From: Ichthyophthirius multifiliis
Lineage: Eukaryota > Ciliophora > Oligohymenophorea > Hymenostomatida
Length of the DNA: 64,000 nucleotides
Assembly: GCF_000220395.1 (NCBI RefSeq)
Contig: NW_004086450.1
Location: 208,655-272,654 of the forward strand
Direction of reading: 5' to 3'
Shown: positions 39,423 to 52,184 of the stretch, piece by piece
Numbering within the stretch: position 1 is the stretch's first letter
Layout of the letters: each line of letters begins with the position of its first letter
Position numbers and translations under genes: made by a program
The notes under the pieces: model-generated
What the model saw: the letters and a program-made list of their open reading frames with translations, nothing else
The model's database searches: none
What the model was told of the DNA's origin: nothing

Positions 39423-40976
39423 TCATACAGAAATATTTTTATTTTATTATAATTATTATTATAAATTTAAATTCTCTTATTATAATCTTATGAATTCGTT
39501 ACTTTATGTAAATTATATATTTTATAATTTGTTATAATTCATTTGAATTTCTTTATTCTATAAATTTTTTTTTAAAGTAATAAAAACATATTATTTTAAA
39601 TTTTTTTTATATACTTTAGAAAATAAATTATCCATATCTAGACTTTTTTAATTTAATAAAGAATATATTTATTTTAATTCTTATTATTGTATTTCATTAT
39701 TTTCTTTTGTTTAATTTAATTTTATTTAAAATTCATTATTGAGGCTTTTTAATTTTATATTTTCTTATTATATCTCAATCATTTACTTATAAAATTATTT
39801 TGTTAATAAATAATATAGTTTTTTTGTTAATTACTTCTATTTATTACTTAAAATTTTATATTATTAATTAATTTTATTTCAGTTAAATTTTTAAATATAC
39901 ATTTTTATCTTATAATTAGAAAACTTAATTTTGTAAAAAAAATATTTATTCATTTAATTTATTTTGATATTGTTCTTAATTATGATCTTTACATTCAATT
40001 CTTTAATCGAAATTTTATTTATCTAATTAATTTAAATCATGAAAAATAATATTTTTTTAAGTATTATTAATTTATGTTTTTTTATTTTATTCAATTAGAT
40101 TTTGAGATTCAACTGAATTAATATCATTTGAAAATGAATATTCTGTATTATTTTTGTTTATTTTGCTACTAAGCATAACATTGTTTTAGGTTTATAAGTT
40201 TTCTTAAAAAGAGGATATTATTTCATTTTATTCTTATATTTTTTTGTTTAACTATTTAATTTCATATTTAAATTTTTCCTTCATTATTTTTATTTATTCG
40301 TTTTTTATATATATTTCTTTTTAAAAGTTTATATTATTAAGGTTTTATATATTGTCCATTGATTTATTTTTTATTAATTAATAAATGTTTTTTTTGACTA
40401 AAGATTATGTATTATTTCTTTTAGAAGGCGATTATGTTAATGCTATGGTAAAGTCTATATTTTAATAAGGATGGTATTTTTAAAAAGGTTTTTCCTATAA
40501 TTTTTGAATTGTGTTTTATTAATTATTTTTTATTGATTGAAATTATTTCGTTTGTTTTTTTTAATTTAGTTAATACTGGTAACTTTTATTAAGCATTTAT
40601 AATAAATCTGGTACTTATAATTAATTATTTATTTAATTTGTTTCTTAACAAAATTATCTTTAATATTTATATATATAAATGTATATATATATATATAAAT
40701 AATATATTCTTCATATTTTTACTTTATTAATTAATAGGTTTTCTTTTTATTATTTTAGGTTGAATTGGAGTATATGTGATTTATATTTTTTATATCTGTA
40801 AAACAGTTACGTTCTTAATATTCAGAAAGATGAATTTAATTTTCTTAGTCATTTATTTTTAATTATTTATATTGTTATTACATTTTTTAATTTATTTTTT
40901 AACTAAATAATTCAAATATTAATTTATTTATTTTTAAAGATTTTAATTATTTATTATTTTTTTCTTTTTAATTCAT
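39423..40976 (-). CDS. Coiled-coil protein, unrecognised
   Basis: Minus-strand gene from ATG 40976 (MNQKEKNNKQLKSLKINK) to TGA 39423-39425. An intron at 40658-40722 keeps the frame into QFCQETNQINNQLQVPDLLQ. A short Ser/Pro patch follows (IDFTIALTQSPSKRNNT), and almost everything after is Gln/Asn/Lys coiled coil, e.g. NLNNINFQKEIYIKNEQIK, KFKYEIKQLNKKIQEQNEI and QENIKLKSLNNEFQIKLNQ. The frame shifts near 39800-39850. Two more A in a run of seven would give KLYYLLTKQFYKQMIEIQ and restore it. No family assignment. Such proteins are common in basal bodies and the cortex of ciliates, but the location of this one is unknown. Confidence 0.65.
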
Positions 40977-41259
40977 AATTAAAAATAAAGGAATTCTATT
41001 AAAATTAGAACATTTATAATTAAAGTAAAATACAGTTTAATTAAAAAACTTTTAAAATATATATTTTTTTTAGAATAAGTATATCATATTTATAAAATTT
41101 CTTTTAATAATATATTTTATATAAATAGTATATTATCAAAAAATATAATAAAGAAAAGTAAAAATAAATATATATTTTATATAAAAAATAAAAAATAAAA
41201 TATAAATATAAAAAAAATATATATTTATATACTTATATAATATTTATTTTCTTTAATAT

Positions 41260-44200
41260 TCATTTAGAAAGCATAAATTCTAAACTAGAGTTTCTTTTAT
41301 TACCAAGCCTATTAGAGCTTTTTTTCCTTATCATAGAAGTGAAAGATTTATCAAGATCTTTAATATCCATTTCTTCTTCTCTAAATAATTAAATTTTATT
41401 AAATAATGCATTAGGAAGTAATTTAATAAACAAGCCAATAATAATTGAACCAGCCCCGATTCCGAAACAAATAAGATGCTAAAATACACTTAATTAAGAT
41501 ACTCCAATATATCTTCCTCCAATTTCAATCATAAGAGTCTAAACAACAAAAGTAGTGACAATAATGAACCAGAAAAGTTGATTATTAAATAATCCCTTAA
41601 AAATATTCAAATCAGATCTTTCTAATTTTCTAGCATTAAACTCATTAAAAACCTACATTAAAACAAAAGATTGGAAAAATATAGTAAAATGCACAGCTAG
41701 AATAGGATTATATTTTTGCATTAAAAATGATGAAGGAATATCTAACCATTAAGGAGCCTTAAATAATAAAAGAGATAAAATTACTATTTAATATACGCTT
41801 TAACCGAATATGTTTCTCCACATATTTGGGGTTACTATTGAATCCTCTTTATTATAAGGCTTTCTTTATAATAGCTTTTCTGTAGGAGGTTCAGTAGATA
41901 AGGCTAATGAGGCAAATGTATCCATGATAATATTAACCCTTTAATATTATAATATTTTTTTATTTTATTTTTATTTTATTATACCATAACATTTAAATTG
42001 AATTTAAAGGACTTTTTTTTAACACTACAGCTCCTAGAAAGGACATAAATAGTGCAACAATATTAACTGTTAATTAAAATTAAATAAATTTTCTTATAGA
42101 ATCGTATATGTTTCTTCCCCATTTACATGCAGTAACTATACTTGCAAAATTATCATCTAATAAAATTATATCAGCGGCATCTTTTGAAACTTCAGTTCCT
42201 GCTATACCCATTGCGAAACCAACATCAGCTTTTTTTAATGCAGGTGCGTCGTTTGTACCGTCTCCTGTTACAGCAACTACATGTCCTAATTATTTTAAGC
42301 CAGTTACAAGAATATATTTATCTTCAGGTGAACTTCTGGCTAATACTTTAAGTTCTTTGGCTACTGCTTTGAACATTTCTAAATTTCCAACTTTCGATTC
42401 TCCTTTTTCAGCTGCTGTTTTTCCACTTGGGTTTTCATATTGGAGTCCTCCGACTATTTCTCGGAATTTTCTACCTTCCATAACTTCAAAACCTGTTGTA
42501 TTTACATTATTTTGACTGTTAATTTATAATTAATTTGCTGAAGAATCATTTGTACCGTCTAAAATACCGGCGTCTTTTGATATAGCTACTGCTGTATTAA
42601 TCTTTTTATTTTTATTTTATTTTATTTAATTTAATTTAATTTAATTTAATTTAATTTAATTTAATTTAATTTAATTTAATTTAATTTAATTTAATTTTTT
42701 TACATTATCTCCTGTACACATTCTTACTACTATTCCGGCAGTTTTGCATTTTTTAATAGCTTCAGGAATTTCGGGTCTTAAAGGGTCTTTAATACCTGCG
42801 ATACAGATTAAAATAAGGTCGTTTTCTAGTTTATCTTCCGGCATAGTTTCATAATCATTACTGAAGGGAATATCTTTATATGACAAAGCTAGTGTTCTTA
42901 AAGACTTATTTGCATATCTTAAAATAATATCGTTTTTAACAAGATCTTTTTTTTTTACGTCCATATTTTCGACTCCTGTATTTTTCTAAATTCTATTACA
43001 TTTATCTAAAATAACTTCGGAAGCTCCTTTGACAAAAACTCTTAAAGTTTAATTATTTAATTTTATTACTGAAGTCATTTTTTTTCTAGAAGAAGAAAAA
43101 GGTAAATTCCTTACAATTTAATATTTTTCTCTCTCTTATACATAGTTAAAGCTGAAAATATCAGCCAGTTCCAACAAAGCGCATTCTGTTTTATTCCCTA
43201 TTTATTCAAATTTTCCATCTGCTTTTTTAGTGGGATTCGCCGAGGAGTTCAAACAGGCACATTAAGAGAATATTTCCCTCAAATTCTCCTTGATGTTTTT
43301 CGGTAAAATATGTTCAGGGTTATAATGTTAGTCGTCTATGTATATATTATATACAGTCATTATATTTTAAGTTAGGGTTCCAGTCTTATCAGAACATACA
43401 GTAGTGGCATTTCCCATAATTTCACATGAAGCTAATTATTTAACTAAATTATTCTCATCTTTCATTTTATTGACACTGAAAGCTAAAGATATTGTAACTG
43501 CTAAAGGCAATCCTTCAGGTACGGCAACTACGATAATAGTAACTGCAGTCATAAATGCTTTTACGATATATTGAAGAGTTTTAACACATAAAAAACAATG
43601 ATTCCCTTAATAAATATCGATTCCTAAATTTGTTAATAAAGCAACCATAGTCAATACTGCGGCTATAGTACCTACTAATCCGATTTAATTAGCGATATTT
43701 TCCAGTTTTAATTATAGAGGAGTAGGAGAAGTTTCCTCTTAAAGCTTTTCACGAAGTTAACCTAATTAAGTGTTTTTACCAACTGCCAAAATTAGTAATT
43801 TACCACTCCCATCCATAACTTTAGAACCACTAACCATAAAAGGTTATGCTTTAGAATTCTCTCCTTGTATTTATGAGAATGGTATTTTGGGAATAAGGTC
43901 TGATTCTCCAGTTACACTAGATTCGTCCATATAAATCTCTGAACCTTCGATTAGTATTCCGTCTATGGGTAAGAGATCTCCTATTTGAATTGATAAAATG
44001 TCGCCTACAACTAATCCTTTTACGTCTATGTATTTCGTTTAGCCATCTCGGGTTACATGGACATTCATTTCTTCACGTTTTGCATTCAGTTTTTAAAATT
44101 ATTTTTCTTTTACGTAATTATTACCGGCACTTACAGTTACTATAAGAATAATTGCTATAAATATCGTTAATCCTTCAATCCAACCCTTTGCCCAGCCTTC

Positions 44201-44518
44201 ATCTATTACTCCTATTATTGTACTTACTATGCTTGCTAATACTAATATTTATAACATTAGATCTTCGAAACATTCAGCTATCATCTGACATAGGGTTTCT
44301 GGATCACGTTAGGGAGGTAAGTTTATACCGAAATGATTCTGACGAGATTTTATTTCAGATTCAAGGTCTGATATACCCTTTTTTAAGTCAGTTTTTAGAG
44401 AAATGATAAGATTATTTAAACCGTTGAATTTGTTTCGGATTGTCTTTAAACTATTGTGGTCTCGGATGTTATCTGGTTAAAATATTATAGAAAGGTCTTC
44501 TGGTTTTATGTTAAACAT
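41260..44518 (-). CDS. Calcium-transporting P-type ATPase (PMCA, P2B type)
   Basis: Pumps Ca2+ out of the cytosol across plasma or alveolar membranes. ATG 44518 opens [17 protein letters not shown], and the protein is about 1,050 residues, ending at TGA 41260-41262. The actuator has SSVTGESD. The transport helix reads [19 protein letters not shown]. The phosphorylation site is [20 protein letters not shown], with catalytic Asp in DKTGT. The nucleotide site has [11 protein letters not shown] and the hinge [40 protein letters not shown] is a PMCA hallmark. Two introns: 42602-42703, filled by a pentanucleotide repeat, and 41939-41984. The C-terminus is short and basic ([20 protein letters not shown]) and might be regulatory. 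I see no frame breaks. Call is firm. Confidence 0.96.
42623..42696. repeat. (TTAAT)n pentanucleotide repeat in PMCA intron
   Basis: About 15 near-perfect copies of a five-base unit make up most of the 102-nt intron between RMCTGDN and [12 protein letters not shown]. The repeat sits exactly between the splice sites and does not touch coding sequence. Confidence 0.9.
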
Positions 44519-45021
44519 TTAAATTTTTTTAAAGTAATTTGTTTTCTATACTTTTATTTGATGTTGTTGATTTTTTTTTTATATTACTTTTATTTATTCT
44601 TTTATTTTTAATTTTTATTTACAATTTTTTAATTTTTATTTATTTTTTATAAATATTTCATTTATAAAACAAAATAAACAAATAACTAAAATTAATTTAA
44701 ATAAGAATTTTATAACTTTTTTATTTCATTAATTTAAAATTAAAAAATAAAGAAAAAGAATTTAAATTTATATAAATAATACAATATATATAATATATAA
44801 AATTTAATAAAAAAATATAAATAAAAATTAAAAAAAAAGAAAAAAAAATATAAATATATATATAAATATATATTTATTTTATATATTTTTAATATAATTT
44901 TAATTAATATTAATATATATTTTTTATAATATTTGTATTTTAAACGTAAATGTATAATTTTTAATTTTTTTATATATCCTTTTAATAATATATTATAAAA
45001 ATTAATTTTTGTATTTAATAC
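44519..45021. other. AT-rich intergenic
   Basis: About 500 bp of A/T between two minus-strand genes. It should contain the PMCA promoter and the 3' end of the next gene. No motif stands out. Confidence 0.5.
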
Positions 45022-45626
45022 TCAATCCGTATTTAAATTATTTATTTTACTTTTTAATTCTTAAAATTTATTTCTCCAACTTAAAACCTCTTTTTCATGC
45101 TTTTTCATTATTTCAATAAAAATTTTATTTTAATTTTAATTTATAATTTCATTTTATTAAAAATATATACTTTTATTTTAATAATTTATTTTTAAATTTA
45201 ATTCAGATTAACTTTTAGGTATTTTTTATATTTAATTTTATTATATATGTTATTATTAAACAATTTATTAATTATCATTTTATTCTTTTATATTTTATAT
45301 TAATTTATTAGTACAACTAGAGTTTATATCAGAATTATTTTTATTATTGTTTGATTTTGATAAAAAATTAAAATTACTTTATTAATTAATATTATTTTAT
45401 ACAATTAAATTATTATTATTTTCTTTAAATTATTATGTTTAAATTGGTAATTAAAAATTTGTTTAGGATTATAGGAATGACTTTTATTAAAATAATTTAT
45501 TGCTTTGCTATTTTAATAATGATTATTAATTATCATTTTAATTCTAATATTAGTGAAAGAATTATTATTAATAATCATTATATATACTATTGTCAATTTA
45601 CTATAAATTATTATTATATTATAATA

Positions 45627-45677
<51 letters not shown>

Positions 45678-46353
45678 TTTTTATACTTATTATTTTTAAT
45701 TTACACAATTATTATTTTTAATATTATTATTTTCTATTTATTTAAATCCTTCTTAATTTTTTTGTAATATTTAACTTTAATTCTATAATATAAAATATTA
45801 ATTATTTTTTTATATATTATAATTATATTTTAATTCATATTTATTTTATTTATCTAATTTTAATTATTTTCTAATCATTTTACAATTAATATTTTCTTAT
45901 TATTTCTATATTTACTATACTACTTATTATAGATGAATTTCTCTTTTTACCATAATTATGTTTCTTCTTTTTAGAATTATAATTCTTAATTAAGTTTAAT
46001 ATGTTCATTTTTTAATTATTATATTTAAAAATAAATATAAAAGTTATCCTTAAATTATTTATGTTGTGCATTTAATTGTATTTAATAATAATCATTTTCT
46101 TATTTTAAAACATTATTTTCTTAAATTAAACTTTAAAAAACTTTATCTAATATATTTGTATATTTGTTTTTGTATCTTTATACTAATTTGGTATATTTTT
46201 TGTAAATAATGATTATTTTATGTTCATTAAATTAGAGTTTTCATTTATATAATATTAGATTTAATTTTATGAAGGTAATTTAACTATCGTTTTATTGTTA
46301 TTATTATTAATATAATTAATTGAACTTAAAACTTATAAATTTTAAGGGTTCAT
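45022..46353 (-). CDS. Coiled-coil protein with poly-Asn tract
   Basis: Minus-strand gene that only makes sense with TAA/TAG as Gln. The best-supported part reads KYTNILDKVFQSLIQENN, VLKQENDYYQIQLNAQHKQF and IKLNQELQFQKEETQLW, then LDKQNKYELKYNYNIQ, followed by an Asn run. It ends HEKEVLSWRNKFQELKSKIN and TGA 45022-45024. A candidate start is ATG 46353 (MNPQNLQVLSSINYINN), but joining it to the coiled coil needs an intron or a frame shift that I could not place, and the stretch after the Asn run also changes frame at least once. So the protein is real in its middle and end, and uncertain at the start. No family recognised. The plus-strand ORF at 45435-45767 is a shadow. Confidence 0.55.
45626..45677 (-). 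repeat. (AAT)n encoding poly-Asn
   Basis: About 17 ATT copies on the plus strand, read as AAT (Asn) in the coiled-coil gene. On the plus strand it produces a misleading poly-Ile ORF. Confidence 0.8.
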
Positions 46354-46631
46354 AAAAATATAAAGATAATTTAAAAAAAAATATATATATAAAAATTAAA
46401 TATAATAATTACAAATTTTTAATTAAAATAATGTTTTTTAAAAAAATTTAAATTCTTTGAAAATGAAAAATAAATTAATATTTAATTAATAAATATAATA
46501 AAAATTATAAAATAAAAAAAAATGCTATTAAATATTAATAAAAGAAGTGAAAATTTATTATAAAAAAATATATTTTTTTTTATTAATATATAAAAAATAA
46601 AAATATTAATAATATAATTTAATATCTAATC

Positions 46632-46777
46632 TCAATATTGATATTAACTATTAGATTTACTAACAACTCTATCTAAAGCTTATTCATATTAACCTTTAAG
46701 AATACTAAGATCTTAATAATTATTAATTTAACAATAACAATCATATTAAATTTATTACTAATAAACATCTTATTTTA

Positions 46778-46822
<45 letters not shown>

Positions 46823-49800
46823 TTATTTATTATTACTATTTTTTTTATTCTTATTATTACTATTATTATTAATAATAATAATTATTTTATTCATCTTAAA
46901 ATTTTTAAATATTATTATTTTATATCTCCTTTATGTTTTCATCTTATTATATTTAATTATCATTTTAATATTCTTCTTTTATATTTTAATCATATTAATT
47001 TTATTAATATTAATAATTTTCATCATCATCTTAATATATTTCATTACTATTATTATCATTATTTTATACATAAATTTCTTCTTCATCTTAGAAACTTTTA
47101 TTGTTATTTTGTTTTATAGTATCAATTTTTTATTATATATCATTCATGAAAACATTATTTTATTATTAATTATTATTAATTTCTTAATTTATACCTACAT
47201 TAAATGATTATTATTAATTATCTTAACTATTTTCCTGTCTATCTTACCAAATAATCATATCTTTAGCACTTGTAAGTGATGAATCTCCTTATTCTTCATA
47301 TTTTTTTTTTATTGCTTATAGAACGTATTAGAAATTCGAAGATTTTTCAGTAAATTAAGCCTATATATCGCTTAAAACTTAAAATTTATAATTTTCGAAT
47401 TATTTTTTTAATCCATTTATTTCTTTCTTAAGAGTTTTATATTTCTGTTTCCATGTTTCGATATCTTTATTTTAAACAGTAACGGTATATTTTAAATCCT
47501 CGTTTTATTTATTTAAATTAATATCTTCTCTTTAATACTTTGCATATTCATATTTAACTTAAATCAATTCTTGTCTAACCAAGTCTTTTTCCTAAAGAAC
47601 TAATTCACTAAAGTTTTAAATTTTTTCTTTTTCTTTCATTAATTCTCTTATAGTTTATTATTTTTCTTCTTCAATATAATTAATTTAATACTCGAAATCT
47701 CCGCATTTTTTTTCAAGCATACATTTTTCGTTTTAAAGAATTTGTTTCTCTTTTATTAAAGGAGCTATAGAATTCTCATATTCCTATTTTACCAATTCTA
47801 ATTCTCCTTTATGGAATTCGAAATTATCTTAAAGTTATTTTTAATATTAAATTAATTTTTATTATAATTCATTATCTTTATTTTAGTTTTATAAAAGGTG
47901 AATTTATTGTAAATTGTGTTCTATTTTTTTGCGCAATTCACTTATTTCTCTATTCTTATATATTAATAGATTTTTCATGTAACTTACTTTATTTAACATA
48001 GTATTTTATCCATAAATTATTCCTCTGTTCTATTTATTCTGGATTTCTTATAAAATTAATTAATTAATCTCATCTTGTGATATTGTTTGATATAATAAAG
48101 GAGTGTTATTAGATATTTGCTATTTAGAACTGATTTCTGAATTTTAAGCAATTTAATTTAAATTTTAGTTATTTAATAATTGAGAAGGGCTTTTTTATAT
48201 ATTTTTTGCTGTATTTTTAACTTTTTCAACCTCTTCTTTTTGCTCTTCTTCTATTTCTTCATGTAGTGTATAGTAGGGACTCTGAATAGATGTCGATACT
48301 TAATAAATTTGAGTTGTTTAGGCTTTACCTGAATTTATAGCCATATTTTGATTTTGTATTTATTAGATCTTTTCTTGAAGTCTCTCTTAATTGGTTTAAA
48401 CTGTAATAGCACATAACGATTCTTGATCTTCATTATGAATATCTTCTACAAGTACATGTAAATGATTCTGGTTTTATTCTTATTAGTATTATTAGAGAAG
48501 TTCGGAACATTTTTTGGGTCTTACATCTTGTTCACATATTGATTTTGATGTTTATTAGGTTAATTATTGTTAAGAACCACTATTTTGGAGATAATTTTCC
48601 ACTATTATTTATTGAGGTTTTTCATAGACTTAAAAAGTGCTTTATTGAGTTTGTAAATTTTAGGAAGGAGAAGATTATTCCCCTTAAGAAAAATGAGAGA
48701 TAGGATAAGTCGGTAAATTCTATTAGTTTATTTAGACTTGTTATAATTAAGCTTTGCTATTTTATGTTTTTGTTGCTTTTTCGGTCAGTTATTGACTGTT
48801 TTAGATTGAAGGTGATTAACTTTCTTCTACATTCAGTGTTTAGTCTGTTTTTTAGGGAGTTTTTTACGAATAAATTTAGAATGGCTATTGAATAGATTTC
48901 GATTGATGTTTTTTGTATTCACTTTCGATATTTGCACTGTTGTATCCAGCTGCAGATATGGTCTTTTGTCTATTAATGTTTTATTAATTGGGCCCATTTA
49001 TTTGTATTTCTTAAGTTTCGGTTTATCGAATTTATTAAGGTTGCATTTTTAAATATTAATTTGATTAAATGTTTTATTAAGATACGGATTGGGAGATTGA
49101 TCTTATTTTTTATAGCTGGTTTCGAGGGGGCTATGCTTGTTGACTGGTTTAAGCTTTTTTTCTAAGTTATTATTATATTTATTCTGCTTCTTAGTTTTAT
49201 TATTCTTAGACTGTGGGTCTTTTTACTTAAGATTAGATTGATTTGGATTATTCTTGTCTGGGCAATTATTATTATGCAGATGGTGATCTTTATTAGTAGT
49301 TTTCTTCCATCTCTTCTGTGTTTATGATTTAATCAGGTTCGTTTTAATTTCTATGTAAATAATATTGGAGTGAATTTTGAGAAATATTTTATTTATTTGT
49401 TTTGTTGGAATCTAATTAGTTTTGACTATTTTATATAATTTGCGCTGTTTAAGCTTTCATTCTTGTAACTTAATTTTATGGCTTTTGAATTTGTTATTAT
49501 TATTGATCTTCTACTAATAATTATTAGTTTTAAGCTTGTTATGCATGCTATTAATACTGATTAAATTGTTAAGGGACTGATTTTACTGGTTGATATGCTG
49601 AAAGGGATTATTATTGTTGTGTTTTGGCTTTTATTCTAGGAATTTATTATTATTAAATTTAACAAGAAGTTTAATCAACTTATGATGTTGTTTTTGTTCT
49701 ATTGTCTACTTCTTCTTGCTTTTATTATTATTAAGCATAAGTATTTAATATAGATGCATTTGAAGCAATTTCCTAATTTTGAATTGTTAATTAGCTTGAT

Positions 49801-52184
49801 TTGGATGCTTATCTATTAATGACTTAATTTTGTTCTTAATAAAATTAAGCTTTTTGTATATTTTATTATTAAGAAGTAGGCGTTTGTCTTATTGAATGAG
49901 ATGATGTACGTAAGTATTAATCTGTATTATTTTATATAATTGCATTTTTAGGTGTTATTGCTTAGTATTGAATTTATTAATTGCTAAAATTATCAATGTT
50001 TAATTCTGCTGCAGGAGGTCTTTGAGAACTAACTGACTAGGATATTTCACGAATAGATTATGTGGGTACACGGACTGATTATGAAGTATCTCGAATTTAT
50101 TAAGACTCTTCTCTTATTGATTAAGCAGGATATCTTATTGATTAAGAAGTATCTCTTATTTATTAAGAAGAATCTCTTATTTAATATTAAGAATCATATT
50201 AGGAAGATTCGCGGATTGATTATGATTATTCTCTTATAGGTAAAGAATTTTCTCCAAATTAATATGGCTCTCTTATTGATTATGATTATTCTCTTACTTA
50301 ACATTAAGAATTACGAACTGATTAAGGAGGATCTCTAACTTAATATTAAGAATCTCTTACAGATTATGAAGGATCTTTAACTTAATATTAAGAATCTCTT
50401 ACAGATTATGAAGAATCTCTAACTTAATATTAAGAATCTCTTACAGATTATGAAGGATCTCTTATGGACTATTTTGATTCGCGAATAGATTATGATTATT
50501 CTCTAACAGAATTTGATGGTTCCCTTACATATTAAGAATAATCACTTATAGATTATTATGGATCTCTAACAGGTTAAGATGAATCTCTAACAGATTAAGA
50601 AGAATCTCTAACAGATTATGAAGACATTCTAAGAGATTAGGAAGGTTCGTGGCGAAAAGCCTAATCTTAACTTGGGTCAATAGATTTAACTTAAGATTTT
50701 ATTTACTATGAAGAATTATTGATTTATTCAATATTATTTTATTAAATAGATTTAACTTATTAAGATCTTACAGATTATGAAGAATCTTTAATTTATTAAT
50801 CTTCATTTAAACAATTATAATTTTCAGTAAACTAGCTCATCTATTAAGTATTACTAGATTATTATTTAGACCTAATAAATTATGAAGCATGTTTTGCTTC
50901 ATCAAATTATTATACTAAATTATAAGGAGATGTACAATCTTATGATTTTATAGATTAAGAAGGTTCTTTGAAATAATCTACTTATTATTCATTTTATTAA
51001 TAAGAACTTTAAGAGCGAATAGATTAAGTAGGTAAACGAATTTCTTCTTCGTTTTCTTCGTTTCGATTAGATTTAGAAGGAGAGCGAGTATTATCGTGTC
51101 TTATAGATTACGAAGATGTGCGAAATTATTATTGCTAATTTTTACTTTAAGAAGGAGGTCTTGTGGCACATTTTACTCTTTCAGTGTCTTAAGATTATTC
51201 CTTTTAAGGAATAATTTCTAACTAAGGAATTCCTTCAAATTAAGAAGCAGGAATTTAATTAGCTACAATTATAGCATCATCGATTTCATCATGTATTAGA
51301 TCAACTTACTTTTTTTTTTTTGGTAAAATAAATTAATTGCTTATATATTTTATATTTATTAAAACTTTTTCGATATCTTGGTATTTTTTTCTTATTAAAC
51401 CGTTTTCTTATTCTAGTTGTCCATTAAAATTTTTAAACGATTCGAATTGATTATTTATTTTATCTATTAAATCATTTTTTTCTTACACTTAATTTTAAAG
51501 ATCTTGAATATCTTTCTAATATTACCCAATTAAATCATAAGTATTATATTATCTTTTCGTTCTTTTGCTATTCTCTTGTTATTCTATTTCATTATTCTAA
51601 ACCTATTCCTTAAGCTAAGTAATTACTACTTCTAATTATTTTACTTTATATTCCTAGTCTTTTGCCAAAGCCTTCATTTAGTCATATTTTTATTCAAGTT
51701 AATTATAATCTTAACATTTTCTTTCCAAAAGTTTAGTTTTTTATTGACTAAATTCAAGCTTTAATTTAGAATCATCAATAATGCAGTTTAATTTTTCGAT
51801 TTCTCTATTAGACTCATCAAGTTATTATTTTAACACTTTTAAAGCACTTTTATCATTTTGGCTTTACTTTTCGTAATTCAAAGTTAGATTCTGGCAACGT
51901 TCGCGCCACATTTAGAGCTCTTCTTGGATGTTTTCGAATGCCTTTATTGTTTATTCAAATTCGTTTCCTAATACAGCTACACTGTCTAAGGCTTTGTTAT
52001 ATACTTATTTAGGCTCTTTTAAATTTGGAGATATGGCTTGGATTACTTGTAAAGGTTTAGTGCTCATTGATTAAACATTTTTTTATAGAGATGTAGGTGT
52101 ACATTATTTTAGACGAGCATTTTGCTGATTATTATTCTGATAAATACGAGGAGGGGTGCATGGAGATTGTATGTTTTCTTGCAT
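46632..52184 (-). CDS. Giant coiled-coil protein with SQSVRD repeats and poly-Gln
   Basis: The longest gene here, about 1,800 residues. ATG 52184 opens MQENIQSPCTPPRIYQNNNQ. The first 300 residues are strong coiled coil (IKAFENIQEELQMWRERCQ, LKLEFSQQKTKLLERK). An intron (about 51307-51364) follows, then VDLIHDEIDDAIIVANQ and an Arg/Ser/Gln-rich centre built of about 8-residue units like SQSVRDSS and SQYQVRDP. Next comes a long Q/N/S-rich linker and a second coiled coil (LMKEKEKIQNFSELVLQEK). A poly-Gln tract follows, and the C-terminus is DLSILKGQYEQALDRVVSKS, then TGA 46632-46634. No family recognised. The architecture (coils flanking a repetitive Arg/Ser linker) suggests a scaffold, by inference. 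Frame continuity through 47800-49900 was only spot-checked. Confidence 0.7.
46777..46822 (-). repeat. Trinucleotide repeat read as poly-Gln through TAA codons
   Basis: About 15 ATT copies on the plus strand. In the coding frame of the giant coiled-coil gene the triplet is TAA, so with the ciliate code it encodes Gln, whereas equivalent repeats in neighbouring genes are read as AAT (Asn). Confidence 0.7.
50010..50660 (-). repeat. 24-bp tandem coding repeats (SQSVRD units)
   Basis: About 25 imperfect copies of a 24-bp unit. On the plus strand it looks like tctcttacagattatgaaga variants. On the coding strand each copy gives an eight-residue unit with a conserved Arg and Ser (SxQSVRDx, SxQSIREx). 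More diverged copies continue on both sides (about 49900-51130). Confidence 0.88.

Noticed and set aside
42108-42515. Plus-strand 135-codon ORF ([14 protein letters not shown])
   Set aside because: It is antisense to the conserved [17 protein letters not shown] region of the PMCA gene.
45435-45767. Plus-strand 110-codon ORF rich in Ile/Tyr
   Set aside because: The poly-Ile is the complement of an AAT repeat that codes Asn in a minus-strand coiled-coil gene; hydrophobic composition is the usual shadow of Q/N codons.
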